From contig NZ_FOCO01000009.1 of assembly GCF_900110135.1 (NCBI RefSeq), positions 62,001 to 126,000 of the forward strand: DNA of 64,000 nt, written 5' to 3'. Every line of letters starts with the position of its first letter. The first letter of the stretch is position 1. Position numbers and translations under genes: made by a program. The notes under the pieces were generated by a model. The model saw only the letters and a program-made list of their open reading frames with translations, did no database searches and was not told the DNA's origin. The stretch comes from Pseudorhodobacter antarcticus (GTDB taxonomy: Bacteria > Pseudomonadota > Alphaproteobacteria > Rhodobacterales > Rhodobacteraceae). This document shows, one piece after another, positions 8,492 to 16,831 of the stretch.

Positions 8492-10261
8492 ATGGATCAA
8501 TTTACACTTAACATGATCTTTGTAGGCGGCTCTTTTGCCCTCTACATCGGGATCGCCATTTGGGCGCGTGCAGGCAGCACCGCCGAATTTTATGCAGCAG
8601 GCCAGGGCGTTCACCCCATTCTAAACGGTATGGCCACCGCAGCGGACTGGATGTCTGCAGCGTCCTTTATTTCGATGGCGGGCTTGATCGCCACCGTTGG
8701 TTATGGCAACTCGACCTTCCTGATGGGTTGGACGGGCGGCTATGTTTTGCTGGCGCTGTTGCTGGCCCCCTATCTGCGTAAGTTTGGTAAATTCACGGTG
8801 CCACAGTTTATTGGCGACCGTTTTTACAGTCAAAAAGCCCGCATGGTGGCCGTTGTTTCGTTGATCATCATCTCGGTGACGTACGTTATCGGGCAGATGA
8901 CTGGCGCAGGCGTTGCGTTTTCGCGCTTTTTGGAAGTGTCGAGCGACACGGGCCTTTATATCGCGTCGACCATCGTGTTCATCTATGCCGTTCTTGGCGG
9001 CATGAAGGGCATCACCTATACGCAGGTGGCACAGTATTGCGTTTTGATTATCGCCTACACCATTCCGGCGATCTTCATCTCGTTGCAGTTGACGGGTAAC
9101 CCGATCCCAGGCTTGGGTCTGTTTTCAACGCACATTGAATCCGGTTTGCCATTGCTGACCAAGCTGGACCAAGTTGTGACCGAATTGGGCTTTGCCCAGT
9201 ACACCACGCTGAACTCCTCGATGTTCAACATGTTCTTGTTCACCTTGTCCTTGATGATCGGTACTGCGGGTTTGCCGCACGTCATCATCCGCTTTTTCAC
9301 CGTGCCAAAGGTTTCTGATGCACGTTGGTCTGCGGGTTGGGCATTGGTGTTCATCGCTTTGCTGTACCTTTCGGCCCCGGCCGTTGGTGCTATGGCGCGT
9401 TTGAACGTGATCTCCACCATCTATCCACAGGGCACCCAAGCTGATGCGGTTCTGTACGAAGAACGTCCAGACTGGATGCGCAACTGGGAAGTGACGGGCC
9501 TGTTGAAGTTTGAGGACTTGAACGGCGACGGTCGGATCCAGTTCTACAACGACAAGAATGAAGGCTTTGCTGCCACCGCAACCGAGCGCGGCTGGACAGG
9601 CAACGAATTCACCTACAACAACGACATCTTGGTGTTGGCAAACCCCGAAATTGCACAGCTTCCAGGCTGGGTGATTGCGCTGATCGCGGCGGGTGGTCTG
9701 GCGGCTGCTTTGTCGACCGCAGCGGGCTTGTTGTTGGCCATTTCGTCGGCCATCAGCCACGACTTGATCAAATCCTACCTGAACCCCGGCATTTCGGAAA
9801 AGGGTGAATTGTTGGCTGCCCGGATTTCGATGGCAGGGGCGATTGTGGTGGCGACATGGTTGGGGCTTAACCCCCCCGGCTTTGCGGCGCAGACTGTTGC
9901 TTTGGCCTTTGGTCTGGCAGCGGCGACGATCTTCCCATCCTTGATGATGGGGATCTTCTCCAAGCGGATCAACGCTTGGGGTGCGACCTTGGGTATGCTG
10001 GCCGGTCTGGTTGTGACCTGCGCGTATCTGTTCACCTACTTGGGCATGTTCTTTATCCCCGGCACGAACCTGTTGGAGCCAGTGGCAGCGAACTATCTGT
10101 TCGGTATTCCACCAGCATCCTTTGGCCCAATTGGCGCGCTGATCAACTTTGGTGTCGCGTATATTGTGTCGATGATGACAGCACCGCCGCCAAAAGACGT
10201 GCAGGACTTGGTTGAATCCATCCGCGTGCCGAAAGGTGCAGGGGCGGCTTCCAGCCACTAA
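8492..10261 (+). CDS. Sodium:solute symporter (SSS family), acetate/ActP-like
   Basis: A 589-residue inner-membrane symporter with about 13 hydrophobic segments. SSS-family blocks include FYAAGQGVHPILNGMATAAD, GWTGGYVLLALLLAPYLRKF, VLGGMKGITYTQV and FFTVPKVSDARWSAGWAL. It belongs to the DUF4212-linked subfamily, and the adjacent acs suggests that acetate or another short carboxylate is the substrate (inference). A soluble insertion between transmembrane segments (about residues 315-380) contains DLNGDGRIQFYND at 342-354, an EF-hand-like calcium-binding loop. It shares an operon with acs, adk and the DUF4212 gene, and is followed by a strong terminator before the DUF294 gene. The gene is complete and has no unusual codon use. 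Confidence 0.9.
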   Translation: MDQFTLNMIFVGGSFALYIGIAIWARAGSTAEFYAAGQGVHPILNGMATAADWMSAASFISMAGLIATVGYGNSTFLMGWTGGYVLLALLLAPYLRKFGKFTVPQFIGDRFYSQKARMVAVVSLIIISVTYVIGQMTGAGVAFSRFLEVSSDTGLYIASTIVFIYAVLGGMKGITYTQVAQYCVLIIAYTIPAIFISLQLTGNPIPGLGLFSTHIESGLPLLTKLDQVVTELGFAQYTTLNSSMFNMFLFTLSLMIGTAGLPHVIIRFFTVPKVSDARWSAGWALVFIALLYLSAPAVGAMARLNVISTIYPQGTQADAVLYEERPDWMRNWEVTGLLKFEDLNGDGRIQFYNDKNEGFAATATERGWTGNEFTYNNDILVLANPEIAQLPGWVIALIAAGGLAAALSTAAGLLLAISSAISHDLIKSYLNPGISEKGELLAARISMAGAIVVATWLGLNPPGFAAQTVALAFGLAAATIFPSLMMGIFSKRINAWGATLGMLAGLVVTCAYLFTYLGMFFIPGTNLLEPVAANYLFGIPPASFGPIGALINFGVAYIVSMMTAPPPKDVQDLVESIRVPKGAGAASSH

Positions 10262-10270
10262 GCAATACGG

Positions 10271-10298
10271 CGCCCCCCGGTTTGACCGGGGGGCGTTT
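10271..10298 (+). terminator. Intrinsic terminator after the symporter gene
   Basis: A perfect 10-bp stem CGCCCCCCGG / CCGGGGGGCG (10271-10280 and 10286-10295) with loop TTTGA is followed by TTT. The T-run is short, so partial readthrough into the DUF294 gene 30 bases later is possible. Confidence 0.75.
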
Positions 10299-10328
10299 CC
10301 CATTTAGCCAAGGACGCTGGACCAAGAT

Positions 10329-12146
10329 ATGACGCAACCCGCGATCATCAGCTTTCTGGAAACCGTCCACCCCTATGACACGCTGTCTCGGGATGATCTG
10401 GTGCGCGTGGGCGGTCTGTTTGACCGCCGCGAATATGCCGCCGGAGATGAGATTTACCACACAGGCCAACCGCTTGCAGGTATCTATCTGGTCAAGCGCG
10501 GCTCGGTCGAGGTGTTGGAGCCGTCGGGCGGGCTGGTATCGTTGCTGGGTCCGCGCAATTCGTTCGGCGAACGCGGGATTATGCGGGACGGGTTGGCTGT
10601 GACCACCGCCCGCGCGACGGAAAGCACCGTGGCGCTGATGCTGCCCACGCTGGAATTTAAACGCCTGATCGCTAATTCACCCGCATTTGCCCGGTTTTTC
10701 AGCCGGGGCAGGGGACATGAGGCGCGCGGCGCCGATTTGACCACGCAAAAGGTCGCCGATCTGATGGCGCGCAAGCCTGTCACCCTTGGCCCCGATGCCA
10801 CCATCCGCGCTGCGGCTATTAAAATGCGAGATAGCCATGTGTCCAGCCTTGGGATTGTCGCCGGTGAGGTGTTTTTGGGCATTGTCACCATCCGCGATAT
10901 GTCGAACAAAGTTTTGGCGCTGGGGTTGGACCCTGCCAGCCCGGTGTCGGGCATCATGAGCCGTGACCCCGTAACCCTTACGCCGGACGATCTTGGGTCC
11001 GATATTTTGCACATCATGCTGGAACGTCGCATTGGCCATTTACCAGTGGTTGAAGGGACGCGGTTGGTTGGCATGGTCACGCAAACCGATTTGACCCGAT
11101 TTGCTGCCGTATCGTCGGCCAGTTTGGTGCGGGATGCGGCGGTTGCCGAAACCATGGCGGATATGGCCGCTGTGACCAAACGTATCCCTGCGCTGCTGGC
11201 GCAACTGGTTGGGTCGAACAACACGCATGAAGTGGTGACGCGGCTGATCACCGATATTGCCGATACCGTCACGCGCCGCCTGTTGGCACTGGCCGAGGCG
11301 CAGTTTGGCCCGCCGCCGGTGCCGTATCTGTGGCTGGCCTGCGGCAGCCAAGGGCGGCAGGAACAAACCGGGGTGTCGGATCAGGACAATTGCCTGATGC
11401 TGGACGACGCGGTGACGCCTGCCGATATGCCCTATTTCGCAGCCCTCGCGAAATTTGTTAGCGATGGGTTGGACGGGGTTGGATATTTCTATTGCCCCGG
11501 CGATATGATGGCCACCAATCCGATGTGGTGCCAGCCCGTGCACGTGTGGCGCGAGTATTTTCGCAAATGGGTCGCCACGCCGGACCCAAAGGCGCAAATG
11601 CTGGCATCGGTGATGTTTGATCTGCGCCCCATTGGTGGCGCGGCCAGCCTGTTTCGCGATCTGCAAACGGAAATGCTGGACATGGCGTCGAAGAATTCGA
11701 TCTTTGTTGCGCATATGATCGGCAACAGCTTGACCCACTCGCCACCGCTTGGCTTGTTGCGCGGTTTTGCCACCATCCGGTCTGGTGAGTTTAAGAACCA
11801 CATTGATTTGAAACATTCAGGCGTGGTGCCCATCACAGACCTTGGCCGCGTCTATGCGCTGATTGGCAAGTTGGCAGCTGTCAATACCCGCGCAAGGTTG
11901 CTTGCGGCGGAGGATGCGGGCGTCATCTCCACCTCGGGCGCGCGGGATTTGGTGGAGGCGTATGATGTGATTGCCCAGATCCGGCTGGAAAGTCAGGCGC
12001 GTTTGATCCGGTCTGGGCGCAAGCCCGATAACTTCATGGCACCGTCTGATCTGTCAGACTTTGAACGCTCGCACCTGCGCGATGCGTTTGTTGTGGTGCG
12101 CACAATGCAATCTGCCATTGGTCAAGCCCGTGGTGCCCGTTCGTGA
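10329..12146 (+). CDS. cNMP-binding / CBS-pair / DUF294 nucleotidyltransferase-like signalling protein
   Basis: A 605-residue cytoplasmic protein with four parts. A cyclic-nucleotide-binding-like domain (about 15-125) contains AGDEIYHTGQPLAGIYLVKRG and SFGERGIMRDG. Two CBS domains (about 145-265) contain VSSLGIVAGEVFLGIVTIRDM and IGHLPVVEGTRLVGMVTQTDL. A DUF294 nucleotidyltransferase domain has GSQGRQE at 339-345 and D351/D353 in VSDQDN, the same layout as the GlnD nucleotidylyltransferase active site. A DUF294 C-terminal helical domain follows. The residues suggest catalytic competence, but the target is unknown. In other proteobacteria such proteins are typically encoded beside actP/acs genes together with a DnaQ-like exonuclease, as here. 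A role as adenine-nucleotide sensor and protein modifier is inference. Confidence 0.88.
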   Translation: MTQPAIISFLETVHPYDTLSRDDLVRVGGLFDRREYAAGDEIYHTGQPLAGIYLVKRGSVEVLEPSGGLVSLLGPRNSFGERGIMRDGLAVTTARATESTVALMLPTLEFKRLIANSPAFARFFSRGRGHEARGADLTTQKVADLMARKPVTLGPDATIRAAAIKMRDSHVSSLGIVAGEVFLGIVTIRDMSNKVLALGLDPASPVSGIMSRDPVTLTPDDLGSDILHIMLERRIGHLPVVEGTRLVGMVTQTDLTRFAAVSSASLVRDAAVAETMADMAAVTKRIPALLAQLVGSNNTHEVVTRLITDIADTVTRRLLALAEAQFGPPPVPYLWLACGSQGRQEQTGVSDQDNCLMLDDAVTPADMPYFAALAKFVSDGLDGVGYFYCPGDMMATNPMWCQPVHVWREYFRKWVATPDPKAQMLASVMFDLRPIGGAASLFRDLQTEMLDMASKNSIFVAHMIGNSLTHSPPLGLLRGFATIRSGEFKNHIDLKHSGVVPITDLGRVYALIGKLAAVNTRARLLAAEDAGVISTSGARDLVEAYDVIAQIRLESQARLIRSGRKPDNFMAPSDLSDFERSHLRDAFVVVRTMQSAIGQARGARS

Positions 12147-12159
12147 AAGAAACGCCTTT

Positions 12160-12681
12160 ATGCTGATGGATTATATCGCCACCTTTGCCGCAGGCCTTGG
12201 CCTTGTGGGCTTTGTCGTGATCGTACGGCACCTGTCCAAGGGGCGCTTACCAAAATGGACCATCCCGGCGTCGATCGGTCTGGGGATGCTGCTGTTTTCG
12301 ATTTGGAATGAATATACTTGGTACAGCCGCACCACTGCGGCGCTGCCTGAACAGGTGATCATCCTCACCTCACCCGCCGACAAGGTGGGGTATCGCCCTT
12401 GGACCTATCTGTTTCCGGTTGCGACCCGTTTTGCCGCGTTTGATGGCACAGGCATGGTGAAAAGCCCGGAGAATGACAATTTCCGCATGGGTGAAGTGCT
12501 GTTTGTTCGCCGTTGGAGTGCGACACAGCGTGTGCCTGTTGCGTTTGATTGCGCAGGCGGGCGGCGTGCAGACCTGATTGAAGGCGCGGAACTGTCACCC
12601 GATGGCACCTTGACCAAAGGCATTTGGGACGATGTCGGGGTGGAGGATGAATTGCAACGCGCGGCCTGCGCAGGGGGGTAG
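12160..12681 (+). CDS. Membrane-anchored protein of unknown function in the acetate island
   Basis: I do not recognise this 173-residue protein. With the ATG at 12160 (MLMDYIATFAAGLG) there are two hydrophobic stretches, about 3-22 and 35-53. These are separated by a short basic loop (RHLSKGRLPK), followed by a soluble region of about 115 residues with two cysteines (in VAFDCAGG and RAACAGG) and no clear motif. The start could also be 12166; the Shine-Dalgarno (GAAAGA) is weak. A longer reading from 12061 overlaps the DUF294 gene and lacks coding character. It begins 13 bases after the DUF294 stop and ends 4 bases before the receiver gene, so it is in the same operon. Topology suggests the soluble part lies in the cytoplasm or periplasm depending on orientation, which I cannot settle. 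Confidence 0.6.
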   Translation: MLMDYIATFAAGLGLVGFVVIVRHLSKGRLPKWTIPASIGLGMLLFSIWNEYTWYSRTTAALPEQVIILTSPADKVGYRPWTYLFPVATRFAAFDGTGMVKSPENDNFRMGEVLFVRRWSATQRVPVAFDCAGGRRADLIEGAELSPDGTLTKGIWDDVGVEDELQRAACAGG

Positions 12682-12685
12682 CACC

Positions 12686-13072
12686 ATGCCGATGGACGGG
12701 GCTAAACAGTACAGCGTTTTGGTGGTGGAGGATGAAGATAACATTGCCCTTGCGCTGGATTATCTGATGACCCGCGAAGGTTATGCGCATGACCGCGTGG
12801 CCAATGGTGGGGCGGCGCTGGCGCGTATCCGGGATATGCGGCCCGATCTGGTTTTGCTGGACGTGATGCTGCCCGAAATGTCGGGTTATGAAATTTGTCA
12901 GGCGATGCGGCTAGACCCAGATCTGGCGGGCATCAAGATTTTGATGATGACCGCGCGCGGATCGGCGATCGAACGCAAAAAGGGGCTGGCGCTGGGCGCG
13001 GATGGGTTCATTTCCAAACCGTTTGAGTTGGGTGAATTGCGGGCAGAGGTGCGGCGGCTGCTGGAAAGCTGA
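12686..13072 (+). CDS. Stand-alone response-regulator receiver
   Basis: A 128-residue single-domain receiver. VLVVEDEDNIALAL supplies the acidic pair, D59 in DLVLLDVMLPEMSG is the phospho-acceptor, MMTAR holds the conserved Thr, and K111 in FISKPFE is the invariant lysine. All key residues are present, so phosphorylation is expected. There is no DNA-binding output domain, so it should act by protein contact. The start MPMDGAKQYSV at 12686 follows AGGGGGG. It lies 4 bases after the unknown membrane gene and 24 bases before the sensor-exonuclease gene, whose kinase region lacks the phospho-accepting histidine. The kinase that phosphorylates it is therefore not obvious in this window. Confidence 0.9.
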   Translation: MPMDGAKQYSVLVVEDEDNIALALDYLMTREGYAHDRVANGGAALARIRDMRPDLVLLDVMLPEMSGYEICQAMRLDPDLAGIKILMMTARGSAIERKKGLALGADGFISKPFELGELRAEVRRLLES

Positions 13073-13096
13073 CCGCGCGGGGACAAGGGGGGGCAG

Positions 13097-15217
13097 ATGA
13101 CACAAAGACCTTTTGCGCTGTCCCGGCTTGGCCTGCGGATGCGGGTGTTTTTGTTCTTTGCTGCATTGGCGTTGGGGGCGCTGGGGTTGCTGGCGCTGGG
13201 TCTGATGGTGGGGTTTCGCAGGCTGGGTGCGCCCGATGGCCTGAACGCCTTTGTGCAGGCAGGGGTGATTGGTGGCTTTGGCACGGTGGGGTTGGTGGCG
13301 GCGGTTTGGTATTTGTTCGATGTGAACGTCGCCAAACCGATTGATGTTTTGGCGGGGGCGTTGCGCGTGCGGGCCCATGCCGATGTTGGCACGGCGTTGG
13401 ACGCAGATATGGCGCAATATCTGGGGGATTTGGCCCCGGCGGCGCAGGCAACCACCTTGACTCTGTCGGACACTCGCAATGCGTTGGCCGAGGCGGTGGC
13501 GCGCGAAACCACCCGATTGTCAGCGGAAAACACTCGGTTGGCGGCGTTGTTATCGGACGTGCCTGTGGGGGTGGTTCTATGTTCGGGCGACCATCAATTG
13601 GTGTTTTACAATGGGGTGGCGGCGGGTTTGATCGGCGCGGGGCTGGACCGCCGCCTGTTTGATTATCTGCGCGAGGGGCCGATTTTGCACGCTTATCGTC
13701 GTTTGATTGACACGGCCGATGCGGATGCTGCGTCGGACCTGTTATGTGCCACCCGCAATGGCGCGGATATTTTGGCCGCCCGCATGCGCCTTTTGCCTGC
13801 CAACGACGGTCCGCCCGGATATGTGCTGACCTTGCGCGATGTCACTGCCGATTTTGCCACCCATGCCGCGCGAGAGGCCTTGTTGGCGGAGGTGCTGGAC
13901 CGTGTGCGCCGCCCCGCTGCTAATTTGCGCGCGTTGTTGGCCGTTATTCCCGAAGGAACGCCCACCCCACCCGCTATGGATGCCGCGCTGCGCGCTGAGG
14001 CTGACAGCCTGAGCCGCGCGGTAACGGACGTGGCGCAGCGGGCCGAGGAGGGGCGCGGCGAGGTGTTTGCGCGCACCCCTTTGCGCATGACCGATCTGGC
14101 CGACAGTTTGCGCGCCCGGATGGAGGCGATGGGCCTGACCTTGACCGCTGCCGATGCGCCATTGTTGCTGCGCTGCGATGGGTTTGAGGTGGTGATGCTG
14201 TTGGCCCGTGTTGCGCAAGGGATTGCGGGGCAAGATGTGGCGGAGCAAGAGGGTGCGGGGCAAGGGTTGGTGGGGCAGCACCTCATTACCGCCTTTGATT
14301 TCACCGTAACTGAGGACAGCGGCACCGCCCTGTTGCGCCTGTGTTGGCAGGGGGAGGCGCTGCGGATTGGGCCGTTGGAGGCGTGGTTGAACGGCGCGCT
14401 GGATGCCGATGTGCCGGGGGTTACGGGCCGCCATGTGCTGACAGGACATGCGACCGAAATTTGGCCTGAAACCCTGGCAGGTGGCACCCAAGCCCTGTGT
14501 TTGCCTTTGCGGATTGCGCGCCGCACCGGGCCACGCCCCAAACCGATCAGCCGGGCTGTGGTCTATGATTTTGAGCTTTTGGGTCGGGCGCGCAACGCCG
14601 CCGTGGTGGATACGGCGCTGACCGATCTGACCTATGTGGTGTTTGACACGGAAACCACCGGACTGCGCCCCGACCAAGGCGATGAGATTGTGCAAATCGC
14701 TGCCGTGCGCATTGTGAATGGCAAGCGCGTGGCGGCCGAAGTGTTTGACATGCTGGTTGATCCGGGCCGCGCGATTCCGGTCGCCTCTACGGCCGTGCAT
14801 GGGATTACGGATGCGATGGTGCGGGGTGCGCCCGACATTGCCAGCGCAGGCCGCGCCTTTCACAAATTTGCGGAAGGGGCGGTTTTGATTGCGCATAACG
14901 CGCCGTTCGATATGGCGTTCTTGCGCCGCCATGAAAGCGCGATTGGGCAGCAGTTTGACCATCCCATTTTGGACACTGTGCTTTTGTCTGCAGTGGTTTT
15001 TGGTCAGCATGAAACCCACAGCCTTGATGCGCTGACGCATCGTTTGGCGATTACGATACCCGAGGAGGCGCGGCACACAGCCATTGGCGACAGCGTGGCG
15101 ACCGCCGATGCGTTCTTGAAACTGCTGCCGATGCTGCAGGGCCGGGGGCTGCGCAGTTTTGGCGCGGTGCTGACCGAAATGCGCCGGCATGGCCGTTTGT
15201 TGAAAGATTTGAACTGA
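13097..15217 (+). CDS. Membrane sensor with degenerate kinase region fused to DEDDh 3'-5' exonuclease
   Basis: A 706-residue protein of unusual build. Two membrane segments (about 16-39 and 52-74) are followed by a HAMP-like and coiled stretch (75-150) and a PAS-like domain (about 150-250). A dimerisation-helix-like segment, EVLDRVRRPAANLRALL, has D268 where a histidine kinase has its phospho-histidine. The next region (about 335-480) sits where an ATPase domain would be but lacks recognisable N and G boxes. The C-terminus (about 510-690) is an epsilon/DnaQ-type exonuclease with all five catalytic residues: D517 and E519 (VVFDTETTGL), D605 (HNAPFDMAF), and H660 and D665 (HTAIGD). The role is unknown: it is not a normal replicative epsilon subunit because it is membrane-bound. 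It follows the receiver gene in the acetate island. The domain call is firm for the exonuclease and moderate for PAS and pseudokinase. Confidence 0.85.
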   Translation: MTQRPFALSRLGLRMRVFLFFAALALGALGLLALGLMVGFRRLGAPDGLNAFVQAGVIGGFGTVGLVAAVWYLFDVNVAKPIDVLAGALRVRAHADVGTALDADMAQYLGDLAPAAQATTLTLSDTRNALAEAVARETTRLSAENTRLAALLSDVPVGVVLCSGDHQLVFYNGVAAGLIGAGLDRRLFDYLREGPILHAYRRLIDTADADAASDLLCATRNGADILAARMRLLPANDGPPGYVLTLRDVTADFATHAAREALLAEVLDRVRRPAANLRALLAVIPEGTPTPPAMDAALRAEADSLSRAVTDVAQRAEEGRGEVFARTPLRMTDLADSLRARMEAMGLTLTAADAPLLLRCDGFEVVMLLARVAQGIAGQDVAEQEGAGQGLVGQHLITAFDFTVTEDSGTALLRLCWQGEALRIGPLEAWLNGALDADVPGVTGRHVLTGHATEIWPETLAGGTQALCLPLRIARRTGPRPKPISRAVVYDFELLGRARNAAVVDTALTDLTYVVFDTETTGLRPDQGDEIVQIAAVRIVNGKRVAAEVFDMLVDPGRAIPVASTAVHGITDAMVRGAPDIASAGRAFHKFAEGAVLIAHNAPFDMAFLRRHESAIGQQFDHPILDTVLLSAVVFGQHETHSLDALTHRLAITIPEEARHTAIGDSVATADAFLKLLPMLQGRGLRSFGAVLTEMRRHGRLLKDLN

Positions 15218-15328
15218 CGCGGACCGGTTTTGCATTTCAGGCCAAGGGGGCCAAATTCTGCGGGCTTGAAACTTGGCCCGCAAGCGCGTAGTTGGCCGAG
15301 TAATCAAGTGAAACGTCAGGATGCGATC

Positions 15329-15526
15329 ATGGCAAAAACCAACCCTCTCCAGTTTATCCAGCAGGTGCGCAGCGAAGTTTCCAAGGTCGTCTGGCCAAAC
15401 CGCCGCGAGGTCGTATTGACCACGATTATGGTGTTTATCATGGCGGCCCTGACAGCCACGTTCTTTTCCTTGGTTGATCTGGGCATCCGCACCGCGTTGA
15501 GCCAGGTGATCAACGCCCTCGGCTAA
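15329..15526 (+). CDS. secE: Preprotein translocase subunit SecE
   Basis: The 65-residue protein MAKTNPLQFIQQVRSEVSKV has one C-terminal transmembrane helix (about 30-55). The amphipathic segment VSKVVWPNRREVVLTT is diagnostic of SecE, the clamp subunit of the SecYEG channel. This is the short single-helix form usual outside gammaproteobacteria. The start at 15329 is chosen because the upstream in-frame residues are not conserved. It heads the secE-nusG-rplKAJL-rpoBC cluster. No tRNA-Trp or tuf gene precedes it, unlike many bacteria. A strong terminator separates it from nusG. Confidence 0.93.
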   Translation: MAKTNPLQFIQQVRSEVSKVVWPNRREVVLTTIMVFIMAALTATFFSLVDLGIRTALSQVINALG

Positions 15527-15620
15527 ACCTTTCGGTTTGGTCAAAACCTGCCGGAGCGTGGCGTACCCCCTTGAAATCACGGGGCTGGCGCTGTATCCGG
15601 TTCCCTAATCAGGACGAAAA

Positions 15621-15658
15621 AACGCGCGGCGATTCGGTGCCGCGCGTTGTTTTTTGTT
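15621..15658 (+). terminator. Intrinsic terminator between secE and nusG
   Basis: A perfect 10-bp stem AACGCGCGGC / GCCGCGCGTT (15621-15630 and 15639-15648) with an 8-base loop is followed by GTTTTTTGTT. It implies that nusG has its own promoter in 15659-15736 or depends on readthrough. Confidence 0.88.
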
Positions 15659-15736
15659 CTGGTCGTGGCGGTTGAACGGCACGAAAATACAGGAATTTCC
15701 GTGGCTTAGGTCTTGGATCAGATAGGTGAAGCAGGC

Positions 15737-16270
15737 ATGGCGAAGCGTTGGTATTCGGTGAGCGTTCTCTCAAATTTTGAGAAGAAGATCGCTGAGCAGA
15801 TCAGAACAGCCGTGATTGAAGCCAATCTGGGCGAAGAAATTGAAGAAGTGTTGGTTCCGACAGAAGAAGTGCTGGAAGTGCGGCGCGGCAAGAAGGTGAC
15901 GTCTGAACGTCGCTTTATGCCGGGTTACGTTCTGGTGCGGATGGAAATGTCGAACAAAGGCTATCACTTGATCACGTCGATCAACCGCGTCACCGGCTTT
16001 TTGGGCCCACAAGGCAAGCCGATGCCGATGCGGGATGAGGAAGTGAACGCGATTTTGAACCGTGTGGAAGAAGGCGAAGCCGCCCCACGCAACCTGATCC
16101 GCTTTGAAATTGGCGAGCAGGTGAGCGTGTCTGATGGGCCGTTTGAAGGCTTTTCGGGCATGGTTGAAGAAGTTGACGAAGATCACAGCCGCTTGAAAGT
16201 GACTGTCTCGATCTTTGGCCGGGCGACCCCGGTCGAATTGGAATTTACGCAGGTCACCAAAACGGCCTGA
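15737..16270 (+). CDS. nusG: Transcription termination/antitermination factor NusG
   Basis: The 177-residue protein has an N-terminal NGN domain (MAKRWYSVSVLSNFEKKIAE, MPGYVLVRMEM, VTGFLGPQGKP) and a C-terminal KOW domain (about 125-177, with FEIGEQVSVSDGPFEGFSG). NusG binds RNA polymerase, suppresses pausing and links polymerase to Rho or to ribosomal S10. The start at 15737 gives the standard MAKRWYSV opening; an in-frame ATG at 15713 is less conserved. It lies between the secE terminator and rplK, in canonical order. Confidence 0.96.
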   Translation: MAKRWYSVSVLSNFEKKIAEQIRTAVIEANLGEEIEEVLVPTEEVLEVRRGKKVTSERRFMPGYVLVRMEMSNKGYHLITSINRVTGFLGPQGKPMPMRDEEVNAILNRVEEGEAAPRNLIRFEIGEQVSVSDGPFEGFSGMVEEVDEDHSRLKVTVSIFGRATPVELEFTQVTKTA

Positions 16271-16375
16271 CGTATTGCCGTGGGAGGCGCGCTTTTGCAG
16301 TTTATCTGCACGGGCAGGCCGAACCACTAAACCATGCGACCCAAGGTGGGGCGCGGTGATTAAAGGAGAGGCCAC

Positions 16376-16828
16376 ATGGCCAAGAAGATTATCGGGCAGC
16401 TGAAGCTGCAAGTAAAAGCGGGGCAAGCCAACCCTTCCCCACCCGTCGGCCCAGCATTGGGTCAGCGCGGCTTGAACATCATGGCATTCGTCAAGGAGTT
16501 CAACGCAAAGACTGCTGATCTGGAGCCGGGCACGCCGACACCTGTGATCATTACCTATTACCAAGACAAGTCTTTCAGCTTGGAAACCAAAGTCGCCCCG
16601 GCGTCTTACCTGTTGAAAAAGGCCGCTGGCCTGCCGCCCGTTGGCAAGCGCAACCGCGCCAAGGGGTCTGTGAAGCCGGGCCGTGAAACGGTCGGGACAA
16701 TCACACTGGCACAATTGCGCCAGATCGCAGAGACGAAGATGAAAGATTTGAACGCCATCGACGTTGAGGGCGCTATGCAGATCATTCTCGGCTCGGCCAA
16801 GTCCTGCGGCATCGAGATTAAAGGGTAA
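16376..16828 (+). CDS. rplK: 50S ribosomal protein L11
   Basis: The 150-residue protein begins [20 protein letters not shown] and has the Pro-rich signature [17 protein letters not shown] and the C-terminal rRNA-binding domain (about 75-150). L11 forms the GTPase-associated stalk base on 23S rRNA. An AAAGGAGA Shine-Dalgarno precedes the ATG. rplA starts 3 bases downstream, so the two are co-translated. In E. coli this pair is autoregulated by L1. The 105-base gap upstream may hold the mimic site, but I cannot identify it. Confidence 0.97.
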   Translation: MAKKIIGQLKLQVKAGQANPSPPVGPALGQRGLNIMAFVKEFNAKTADLEPGTPTPVIITYYQDKSFSLETKVAPASYLLKKAAGLPPVGKRNRAKGSVKPGRETVGTITLAQLRQIAETKMKDLNAIDVEGAMQIILGSAKSCGIEIKG

Positions 16829-16831
16829 ATC

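Noticed and set aside
15218-15328. Possible tRNA-Trp or second tuf before secE, as in many bacteria
   Set aside because: No cloverleaf, no T-loop GTTCRANNC and no EF-Tu frame is present in this gap or the preceding gene.
13742-15580. Open frame of 612 codons antisense to the sensor-exonuclease gene
   Set aside because: The plus frame has intact exonuclease motifs; the antisense frame shows none and runs past both ends of the gene without a Shine-Dalgarno.
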